DNA of 13,150 nt from JAFGCR01 sp964538225 (lineage in GTDB: Bacteria; Patescibacteriota; Gracilibacteria; UM-FILTER-43-11): positions 1 to 13,150 of the forward strand of contig CAZIDW010000033.1 of the NCBI GenBank assembly GCA_964538225.1. Reading direction: 5' to 3'. This document shows positions 5,693 to 13,150 of this stretch, piece by piece. Each line of letters starts with the position of its first letter. The first letter of the stretch is position 1. The position numbers and the translations under genes are program-made. The notes below the pieces were generated by a model. That model searched no databases and was not told the DNA's origin. It saw only the letters and a program-made list of their open reading frames with translations.

Positions 5693-8600
5693 TTAATAAG
5701 TAATCTCTCCGCTCCTTTCATAAATCACCTCATGCGTATCGACATCGGTGATGGCTGTCATAATGATATCACCATCCACCAAATCCGCCTCATAATCCAA
5801 AAAGTAACAGGGCGGGCCACCGTTCACATACACGCCCGGCAGGTTTTCAGCAATACGGTCGGAGGTCTCTGCCGTGTCGTCGTACACTTCCGGACAGCCG
5901 TCCAGGTCGTTGATGCCGTCGACGTCTTCCGGGATTTCGGGACACTGGTCGACCGGCAGACAGGCGTCGCCCACACCATCACTATCCTGGTCAGCCTGAG
6001 GCGCGTTGCTCACAAAAATACAGTTATCTTCGCTCTCCGCGGCCTTTTTCGGATCCACCAGGCCGTTCTCGTCAAACACACAGATAGCATTAGGGACACC
6101 GTCGTTATCCAAGTCTTCATCACACGCATCGATGATGCCGTCGCCGTCCGTATCGTTCTGGTTGGGATTATCCAGACACGGACAAATTTCTTCGGGGGGG
6201 ATATAGTCCGGATTGTTGGGGTCGGTTCCCATACGGAATTCATCCAGATTGCTGAGACCATCTTCGTCATTATCCAATGGTGCGTCGCCGGCAAAAAACG
6301 GGTCGAGTCCGTTTTCCATCTCCCACCAGTCCGGCATGCCGTCTTCATCCGTATCGACGAGTTTACAATCCTGGATGTCCAGCACCCCGCTGGCCATAAA
6401 CGCGAACTCCCCGCGCGTGATCTCTTCATCCGGGAACACGAAACCGAGCTGATTCCGGATGAGACCGATTTCCACCGCGGTATACACGTAATCCGTGTAC
6501 CACGCGTAATCCGGTACATCGATGAACGCTTCGTCAGGGGCTTCCTGGATCTCGACCTCGGACTGGCGCAAAAGCACAGCCACAGCCTCAGCCCGGCTGA
6601 TGTTCCGGCCCGGGCGGAAAAAGCCGTCCCCGTAGCCGGTGACCATACCGAGGTCTTTGGCGATAGCGATGCAGTAGAAATACCATGCCGGCAAACTGAC
6701 ATCCGGGAAGGGGCGGGCGCCCGTGTATTTTTGTTTCACCGGATCGGACGGCAGGGAGCAATCAAAACAATTCGTGGCGCCCAGCGCGATCTTCACGAAT
6801 TCCGCGCGGCTGAGTTTGGCGTCCGGCTTAAAAGTGCCGTCCCCGTAACCGCCCACAATCCGCCGCTCATACAGTTCAAGTATCTGCCGGTAAAACGGAT
6901 GCGAGGCGTCGAGGTCGGGAAACGGCGATTCAGACTTCGGTTCGGACTCCGGCGGCGCCTGGGCGATGAGTGACGCAAAGAGCGGTTTGATGGTTTTTTT
7001 GAGATAACCGATGGTGGTTTTAATCTCATCCCACAGTTCATCCGGCCGGATCTCGAGATGGTTGAAGTTCGCGCGGATGAAGACATCGAAAATCGGTTCG
7101 CCAGTGGCTTCATCAAAGATCTCGAAGACCACCCGTTCAAACAGGATGCCTTCGTTCTTTACACGAAACCCATAGCCGGTCTGCATCATCCGGACCGCAC
7201 CATCACTGTTGATGAGCGCCACATTCAGCTGGGTGTCATCATCGAAAATAGCCGCTCCGCCCGGATAACTTTCCGCGTAACCGGGGATGCTGCGGGCGAT
7301 GATGGTATCCGTGAGGTCGCGGTCGCCGAGGGTGACGCCGATCTCCTCCACGTTTTCCTGATTAAGCGGTTCGTCGAGGATGGTGACGTCGTTGTTGACA
7401 TCGGAGATGTAATACGCGTTGAAGATGACGGTATCAAAGCCTTTCTTAAGCACCACGATTCGGGTCGGCAGTTCGCGCGATGCCGGAACCGCTTTGAGCT
7501 CGTAGTCCAGATCCAGGATCTCGACCTGGCCGGTTTCCAGATGCACGCGCGCCACTTCCCGGCCGGCCTCATCACGCACGATCACCGACGCGGGCCCGCG
7601 GGTGAGCCCGCTGATGCTGTAATCCCCCGCCGCATTGATGGCGTAATAATTGTCTTCCCAGCCGGACTGGTCACTGAGCGGAGGGACCGTGGTTTCATCC
7701 GCGTCCTGTTTCAGGAGCCCTAAATTCTTCCACACGCCCCATCGTTTACGGAATAAGCTGAACGGCATGCCGGAAAGGTCATGGTCTTCCGCTGCCGGTT
7801 CCATGGTCCCCCGGACAATGCCTTCGGTTTGGAGAGGTTCGGGTTCAAGTTTGATCTTGGGCACGTAGATTTTGACTTTAAACGGCTTTTCATAACGTTC
7901 AAAACTTTCATCCTGCAGATCCTTGCTGGCGATCAGCGAAACCGTGAATTCATTGGGTTTCTTCTGGGGCGGAATGGTCAGCTCCGGCCCCACCTGTTCC
8001 GGCAGGCCGTCCTGGTTCATATCCCAGTAATACTGGTGCGCGCCTGACAAATCCATAAAAATATCCGCGGCGTGGATACTGCCCTGTTTATAAACCGGGA
8101 ACAGGAATTCCCTGTCAAAACGCATGTCCACGGGCGGAGGCGCCGGCACGTAGACCTGCGGGGATAAAAGCTGACTGCGGGTGTAATTGGCGGTGCGTCC
8201 AAACGCATCGAACCAGGTCATTTTGATGTGGTAGAAACCGTTATCCATATTCATGCGGAAACTGGGGCCCGTGTATTGGGCAAAGTAAACGGCGCGGGTG
8301 GGTTTTAAAGTGATGGCCGCATTATTGATGGTGTGGAACACCACCATGTCCCCGCCGGTGACGATGTTTTGCGCCTGGATGCCGAACCGTTCACGGGCTT
8401 CTTCCGCATCTTGCAGTGAGGTGGCCAGCGTGCCGTACTGGAGCTGCTGCCCGCCAACGGTCACCGATGGCAGTAAGCCCTCTTCGGTCGGCGGCAACAG
8501 GACGACGGTGACATCCGCCAGACCGTTCTGCTGTTTGTCGGCATCGTAGCCTAAAATGGACCGTTCCAGCTCAATGCCGTAGCCGTACACATCCGGGTGT

Positions 8601-11600
8601 GTACTTTCCAGCCACTCAAAACTGGCCGCGCTGTTTTCTGTAAGCGTTACCGACAGCATGTTGGCGGCTTCTTTCGGTGGCATGAACGTGTCCCCGATGG
8701 ACAGGAAATAATCCAGACCAAAAATTTTATTCGGCACGGCAGGGGCGATGTTTTTCGTGATATTAAGCGGTACTTCCAGGTCGCGCTTCAGGTATAGGTT
8801 CGGCCCGTCGCTGTACACCACGTGTGAATGCCCGTCAATACCCGAATGCGCGAAAGCGGTCTGCGACGTGTTGGGATTATCGAAATACGGAATAAACCGG
8901 ACGGGATGACCTGTGACCGGATCCACCAGGCATGTACCGGTGCATACGCCGGCAGAGGAATCATCTGTACCAGCGGTGGGCAGGGTGGGCGGGGCTGGCG
9001 TATCGGGAGCTGGCGACTCAGACGACGGCTGACCGGACGTTGGGGCGGCGCTGGAAAAGACGGCGCCGCTGGCCGACTCTGCCAGATCCGCGACTTCAAA
9101 AGGAGGCGGGGTATCGGCCTGGTTTTGAACGGAGGCCAGCGGGTTGCTGGCGTTTTCCACTTCCGCCGCCTCGATCTCCAGCTGGTCGCTGTAGGCCAGC
9201 AGATCGTGGCGGATGGAATTGATGTTGGCGATGGCCGGCGGCTCATCCGGCAGATGATAATCCGGGACACCGAGCGCTTCTTTCACCACGGTGTAATCGA
9301 CGGTGGTCTTGTTGATGTTTTCGATAATGCCGGACAGCTGTTCCACCTTGTCTGTTAAAAGGTTTTGGAGGTTTTTCGGCACGGCCTGCGCCATCGGTTC
9401 AGCGGGCGGACGGCTGGCCTGCTCCCCTTCCGGCATACAGCATTCATCGATTTTTGCGTTGAGGTCATCGAGCGCCTCCTGCAGTTCGGCGGCGGGGTCG
9501 ATGTCATGTTCTTCCAGTATTTTATTGAGCTGCTGGACGCCTTCAAACGGATCGAAATGGAACGTCATAAAGGCTTCGCGCAGGTCATCCGCCCATTCCC
9601 GGCCCGCTTCTTCCATGGCCTGATTGGCCTTGTCCATGACATTGACCCACGCCTGGTTCACTTCCCGCATGCCCTCTTCCATCTTTTCTTCCAGCGTATC
9701 GGAATATGCCTGCATCCGGTCTTCGATATCACGGTATTGCTGATTGATGGCTTCAAATTCCCTTTCCATGTTTTCATAGACCACCCGGTTCACATGCTCA
9801 TCGTACCAGTCTTCCAGTTTCCGGGGGTCGGCGTTTTCTTCAAACCATTCGGCGCCCTGGCTGATCTCATCAGCGACTTCATCGAGTTTTTCAGATATTT
9901 TCCGGTCAATATAGCCCGCCCAGTTGGTCGCCATGCTGTTCCAGGTGTCCGCGCCTTCCTGCAGTTTGTCATACGCGGCTTTCAGGCGGACGCCCAGGTA
10001 AATCGTGGTCTCCACGCGGATTTCATTGAAACCCAGGTCGATGGGCGCCACGTCCCCGATCTTCGGTTTCAGGAAATCCAGCGGAATCATGTAACTGGGG
10101 CGGTTGGTGAGTAAGACCACGTGGTCGGCCAGATAGGCTTCGGGAATCGGTGAAAAGGATTTTTTAATCAGGCACCAAATCTCCAGTATTTTTTCCAGCA
10201 AGGGCACAATGAACTCGAAATCCTTGCCGATGTTCGGGAGCTTGGGCGGCGGGGGAAGGGTGGGCAGGTCGAGCGTGGGGATGGCGGGGAGTTCCGGCAG
10301 TTCCGGCAGTTCCGGCAGGCCCGGGAGGATGGGAAGCGGGGGCAATTGGTTGAGCAGAGTCAGGTCGGTCGGAATGTCGGGGAGGGGGATGCGGGGGATC
10401 TCGGGCAGGGTGACCGGCTCCAGCACAAAGTGCACCATGGGCATCTCGATATCGATGGAGCCTTTGAGGTCGGAAAAATCGATGACCAGATCCGGCCACT
10501 TGGGGAATTTGATGATGGGGATGTCCGGAATGATGAGGCCGAGCAGGGTGAAATAACCGAAATTCCCGAAGCGTTCGTTGGTGCAGATATCACAGTTGTC
10601 CTCGAAATCCGTGAAGATATCGATGATGTCTTCGATCTGTTCGATGACTTCCAAAATCGTGTACCACACTTCCGCGTAACCGATGACCTGCTGCTGGATG
10701 GTGGCCAGCCATCCGCCCAGCGTCTCGCTGTAGGTATCCAGGTAACAAGCCGCCTGGCGAAGGTAATCAGCCAGTTCTTTTTTTAATAAAATGAAATCCC
10801 GGGGGAAACGCAGGTACGACTGCACGACCTCGATATTCTGGGTAATACTGTTGATGAACGCGTCCAGGTCGACGATGAATATTTCCAAAATCTTTTTTCC
10901 CGGACATTCCTCATCCCCTTCCGGACATTCGAATTCCTCGAGCTGGTCTTCCCAGGTATCGAGGCGTTTTTCGTAATAATGGCGTGCCTGTTCCAGATCC
11001 CGGATGAAATCCTGAGCCTGCGCGAATGAAAGCCAGGGAATCTTGAAGTCGATATTATGCTGGTTGATCGAGATAAACGGGATGGAGTTCGCGATGGCGA
11101 ACACCTGCTCGAACGGGCTGGTGCTGGTGTTGCGGACCTCCCGTTCAATTGCCTCATAGTTTTTCAAAAAATTGCTTTCAAGCGCCCCTTGTCCCAGATT
11201 CTGCATCAAATCCTTGATCTGTGCCGGTGACAACCAGGAGATATCGTTTTCCGCCTTTTTCTCATCCTCTTCCTCTTTTGCTTTTTCTTCATCCGCGCCT
11301 GCTTCTGCTTTTTCTTCTTCCATATCTCCCTTGTCCAGATTGTTACCGAAGGCTTCGACCAGTTTATTAAATTCGTCCCAGTCACTGCCGAACAAAGCGC
11401 CGACATCGGGCAGGATCACGCGGATGGTGGGCATGGTGAGGAGCTTGTTGAGGATTTCAAGCGTCTGGCGGTCTGCCCAGCTGGCGATGGCGCCGCCGAT
11501 GGAATCAAAACTGCCGATGTGGATATTGGAAAAGCCTTTGGCCGGCGGTTCGAATTTCATCTGTTCGCCCAGATTGACGGCCAGGCTGATTTCAATGCCG

Positions 11601-13150
11601 CCCGCTCCCTGTTCCTGGGCAGACTGGATCTCTCCGGGCAGACCCGCGTTGTTGATGGCGGACACGCCGGAATTGACGTCGCTCACGACATTGTTGGCAG
11701 ACTCCATGATCTTGTTCATCAGTTCTTCCATCATCTTGCAGGGCGGAGCCTCGCTCATGGGTAAGGCAAAGGTCATGCAGTTGCCGATGGGCGGCGGATA
11801 AGGGACGGGGATGAGCGGCGGCGGGACCGTGGAATCGCCCATATAATTCAGCCAGCACAAGCCCAGGCCGATGCCGCCGGTCAGCGTGGGGATCATGTAA
11901 AACCGGATCATGGAATTATAGGTGCCGGGCACGCTGGTGGCCCCCAAAGCCGTGGGCGCGAGCCCAAAAAAGGACGGGAAAGGGATGGGGCCCACCGGGG
12001 TAGGCAAAGTGGCCGGGAAGGAGATGAGCGGCATAGCCATAGGGATGGACTGGGGCGCCAAAAACGCCATGTTGTACGGCATGGGGAAACACCCGCCGCC
12101 TATACAGCTGAGGTTGGCAATGGAGTCCATCAGGTCGTCCAGCGTGCTGCCGGCGCAGGCTGTGGGGTCTTCAGCGCATTCTTCCGGTGTCATCACGTCC
12201 TCGCCGGTCAGGCTTTTACCGGAATCATCCAGAGCATCTGCGATCTCATCCATTCCGCAGGCTTCCATGACACCGTCCATAAAATCATCCGGGGGCGGGT
12301 TGTCTTCGTCAAACGTCATGTTTTTAAGGTCTTCCAGCGCGTCGATGCATTCCGAATGCGCGCTGAGAGCTTCATCCAGTTCTTCCTCCACATCCTCTTT
12401 TTCCGTGGCTGCCACCCGGTACGCGCGGGGCGCGACTGAATAATGCGCAGCCATCTGGCCTGTGGTGTTATACGTGGGCGAGACCATGATGTCGGTATAA
12501 GCATCCATGGGCGCTTGAAACGACACCGGGCTGCCCGCCGGATCCTGGCCGATGAGCGTGGTGGGGGTGTTGATGAGCCGGAGCAGGATTCCCGGACGCG
12601 GGGTGTGTTTCACGGTGGCTTCGTAGGTAATCCGGATGGGCTGGTTGGCTTTTAAATCCAGCTGGCTGACAAACAGGTAGATGTCCTTCAGGTCGTCTTT
12701 AAATTCTTCACAGCCCGGCCCGTCACAGGTCACGCTTTTTTCGTCCGCGGCCAACGCGTCGGGGATGATATCGGCCAGCACAAAATCCTTTACATTCCGG
12801 CTGGCCTGCAGGGTGATGGTATACAGCAGGGGTTCGCCGAGGTCGAGGTTTTTAGCCGCGGGCCGGTCACGGTTCACCACTGTTTTTTCAACTGAAAAAT
12901 ACAGGCCGTTATGCGAACCGGCATTGTCCGCGGAATAATCGTCGGCCGGCGCGAAGTAGACTTCTTTGTCTTCGCCTTCTTCCCAGGGGAGCTTGTCAGT
13001 GCCGCGGGGCTGGCCGGCTGCCCGGGCTTCCTCGGTTTCCTGGCGCAGGCCGCTGATATGAGCTTCGATTTCGGATTCGCTCAGTTCGCCGGACGTGTCG
13101 CGGTCCGCGAATTCACCCAGTTCTTCCGTTGACGGCGTTTCGGGGATCTC
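5693..13150 (-). CDS. Giant modular surface protein with DUF11-like, SLH x3 and thrombospondin type 3 domains (5' partial, at least 2,485 aa)
   Basis: The frame is open to the right window edge; counting residue 1 at 13150, 2,485 residues are visible and the start, with any signal peptide, lies outside. A GTG at 12880 falls inside a domain and is not the start. In order: Glu-rich segment (1-80); DUF11-like surface domain (about 85-225; VEKTVVNRDRP, GEPLLYTITL, VLADIIPDAL); Pro-rich hydrophobic segment (about 352-470); Glu/Lys/Ala charged helix (about 610-634); a PxLP-rich stretch (about 905-975, with LPELPELPELP); long coiled coil (about 1075-1200); Ser/Pro/Thr/Ala linker (about 1360-1402); beta-rich region with a PKD-like part near 1704 (YYWDMNQDG) and a carboxypeptidase-regulatory-like part near 1841-1868 (GDYSISGL). 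Three SLH domains follow at 2077-2130, 2147-2200 and 2208-2262, with signature SRAE (2114), SRAE (2185) and TRGE (2245). Thrombospondin type 3 repeats (about 2265-2418) carry many DxDxDG calcium motifs. A 65-residue unrecognised C-terminus ends the protein. SLH domains typically bind cell-wall polymers, so this is probably an S-layer-associated or surface scaffold protein; its specific function is unknown. Confidence 0.9.
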   Translation of the reverse strand, partial: EIPETPSTEELGEFADRDTSGELSESEIEAHISGLRQETEEARAAGQPRGTDKLPWEEGEDKEVYFAPADDYSADNAGSHNGLYFSVEKTVVNRDRPAAKNLDLGEPLLYTITLQASRNVKDFVLADIIPDALAADEKSVTCDGPGCEEFKDDLKDIYLFVSQLDLKANQPIRITYEATVKHTPRPGILLRLINTPTTLIGQDPAGSPVSFQAPMDAYTDIMVSPTYNTTGQMAAHYSVAPRAYRVAATEKEDVEEELDEALSAHSECIDALEDLKNMTFDEDNPPPDDFMDGVMEACGMDEIADALDDSGKSLTGEDVMTPEECAEDPTACAGSTLDDLMDSIANLSCIGGGCFPMPYNMAFLAPQSIPMAMPLISFPATLPTPVGPIPFPSFFGLAPTALGATSVPGTYNSMIRFYMIPTLTGGIGLGLCWLNYMGDSTVPPPLIPVPYPPPIGNCMTFALPMSEAPPCKMMEELMNKIMESANNVVSDVNSGVSAINNAGLPGEIQSAQEQGAGGIEISLAVNLGEQMKFEPPAKGFSNIHIGSFDSIGGAIASWADRQTLEILNKLLTMPTIRVILPDVGALFGSDWDEFNKLVEAFGNNLDKGDMEEEKAEAGADEEKAKEEEDEKKAENDISWLSPAQIKDLMQNLGQGALESNFLKNYEAIEREVRNTSTSPFEQVFAIANSIPFISINQHNIDFKIPWLSFAQAQDFIRDLEQARHYYEKRLDTWEDQLEEFECPEGDEECPGKKILEIFIVDLDAFINSITQNIEVVQSYLRFPRDFILLKKELADYLRQAACYLDTYSETLGGWLATIQQQVIGYAEVWYTILEVIEQIEDIIDIFTDFEDNCDICTNERFGNFGYFTLLGLIIPDIPIIKFPKWPDLVIDFSDLKGSIDIEMPMVHFVLEPVTLPEIPRIPLPDIPTDLTLLNQLPPLPILPGLPELPELPELPAIPTLDLPTLPPPPKLPNIGKDFEFIVPLLEKILEIWCLIKKSFSPIPEAYLADHVVLLTNRPSYMIPLDFLKPKIGDVAPIDLGFNEIRVETTIYLGVRLKAAYDKLQEGADTWNSMATNWAGYIDRKISEKLDEVADEISQGAEWFEENADPRKLEDWYDEHVNRVVYENMEREFEAINQQYRDIEDRMQAYSDTLEEKMEEGMREVNQAWVNVMDKANQAMEEAGREWADDLREAFMTFHFDPFEGVQQLNKILEEHDIDPAAELQEALDDLNAKIDECCMPEGEQASRPPAEPMAQAVPKNLQNLLTDKVEQLSGIIENINKTTVDYTVVKEALGVPDYHLPDEPPAIANINSIRHDLLAYSDQLEIEAAEVENASNPLASVQNQADTPPPFEVADLAESASGAVFSSAAPTSGQPSSESPAPDTPAPPTLPTAGTDDSSAGVCTGTCLVDPVTGHPVRFIPYFDNPNTSQTAFAHSGIDGHSHVVYSDGPNLYLKRDLEVPLNITKNIAPAVPNKIFGLDYFLSIGDTFMPPKEAANMLSVTLTENSAASFEWLESTHPDVYGYGIELERSILGYDADKQQNGLADVTVVLLPPTEEGLLPSVTVGGQQLQYGTLATSLQDAEEARERFGIQAQNIVTGGDMVVFHTINNAAITLKPTRAVYFAQYTGPSFRMNMDNGFYHIKMTWFDAFGRTANYTRSQLLSPQVYVPAPPPVDMRFDREFLFPVYKQGSIHAADIFMDLSGAHQYYWDMNQDGLPEQVGPELTIPPQKKPNEFTVSLIASKDLQDESFERYEKPFKVKIYVPKIKLEPEPLQTEGIVRGTMEPAAEDHDLSGMPFSLFRKRWGVWKNLGLLKQDADETTVPPLSDQSGWEDNYYAINAAGDYSISGLTRGPASVIVRDEAGREVARVHLETGQVEILDLDYELKAVPASRELPTRIVVLKKGFDTVIFNAYYISDVNNDVTILDEPLNQENVEEIGVTLGDRDLTDTIIARSIPGYAESYPGGAAIFDDDTQLNVALINSDGAVRMMQTGYGFRVKNEGILFERVVFEIFDEATGEPIFDVFIRANFNHLEIRPDELWDEIKTTIGYLKKTIKPLFASLIAQAPPESEPKSESPFPDLDASHPFYRQILELYERRIVGGYGDGTFKPDAKLSRAEFVKIALGATNCFDCSLPSDPVKQKYTGARPFPDVSLPAWYFYCIAIAKDLGMVTGYGDGFFRPGRNISRAEAVAVLLRQSEVEIQEAPDEAFIDVPDYAWYTDYVYTAVEIGLIRNQLGFVFPDEEITRGEFAFMASGVLDIQDCKLVDTDEDGMPDWWEMENGLDPFFAGDAPLDNDEDGLSNLDEFRMGTDPNNPDYIPPEEICPCLDNPNQNDTDGDGIIDACDEDLDNDGVPNAICVFDENGLVDPKKAAESEDNCIFVSNAPQADQDSDGVGDACLPVDQCPEIPEDVDGINDLDGCPEVYDDTAETSDRIAENLPGVYVNGGPPCYFLDYEADLVDGDIIMTAITDVDTHEVIYERSGEITY

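Noticed and set aside
5732..6973. 413-residue open frame on the plus strand
   Set aside because: It lies wholly antisense to the SLH/TSP3 part of the giant gene, which has clear domain matches. The translation has no recognisable domain or signal peptide and is explained by codon bias of the real gene.
9365..10114. 249-residue open frame on the plus strand
   Set aside because: It is antisense to the coiled-coil region of the giant protein; the Phe/His/Arg-rich composition is that expected from the complement of Glu/Lys/Asp codons.
12872..12880. GTG at 12880 as start of the giant gene
   Set aside because: The frame stays open to the window edge and the GTG interrupts a DUF11-like domain whose first strand is encoded upstream.

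Overview
This is a bacterial window (roughly half G+C by eye) holding one strongly co-directional block on the minus strand: five adjacent genes, four with N-terminal export signals and a fifth (giant, truncated at the window edge) that is plainly a cell-surface protein. Reading in the direction of transcription (right to left) these are: a giant modular protein of at least 2,485 residues (5693-13150, 5' end outside the window) with a DUF11-type domain, proline-rich and coiled-coil stretches, three SLH (S-layer homology) domains and a thrombospondin type 3 calcium-binding tail; then 262-aa (4622-5410) and 229-aa (3818-4507) cysteine-containing exported proteins that look like distant paralogues; then a 665-aa exported protein (1730-3727) with an acidic Gly/Glu linker, a Myxococcus-type cysteine-rich repeat (DUF4215-like) and a CxxCH motif; and finally a 425-aa exported helical protein (465-1742) whose start overlaps the previous stop by 13 bases. 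A long bidirectional terminator hairpin (405-457) closes the block.

On the other side of that terminator, on the plus strand and convergent, lies a 56-residue excisionase/MerR-like helix-turn-helix protein (194-364) with a GTG start. Its upstream region carries two perfect copies of a 55-bp sequence (1-55 and 120-174).

A striking feature of the layout is that the non-overlapping spacers each hold a different repeat: the 55-bp direct repeat ahead of the HTH gene, a heptamer array NTGTCAG (3752-3814), a nest of inverted and direct repeats around CAATTG (4520-4620), and a 36-bp tandem repeat (5533-5634) that runs into an exactly 100-base run of N (5433-5532). That run is very likely a scaffold gap of unknown true length, so the linkage of the giant gene to the other four rests on scaffolding.

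Taxonomy cannot be fixed from the sequence alone. SLH, TSP3, DUF11 and DUF4215-like modules together with several families I do not recognise and the absence of clear Shine-Dalgarno sequences are compatible with a candidate-phylum bacterium such as Peregrinibacteria (Patescibacteria), but this is an inference with low confidence. UGA is not read as an amino acid here: the long frames stay open without any in-frame TGA, and all six visible stops are TAA or TAG.

Working model (inference): the block encodes an envelope-anchored surface assembly, the giant SLH/TSP3 protein being the anchor or scaffold and the four smaller cysteine-containing exported proteins being partners or accessory factors. 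No defence system, CRISPR, tRNA, rRNA or transposase was found.
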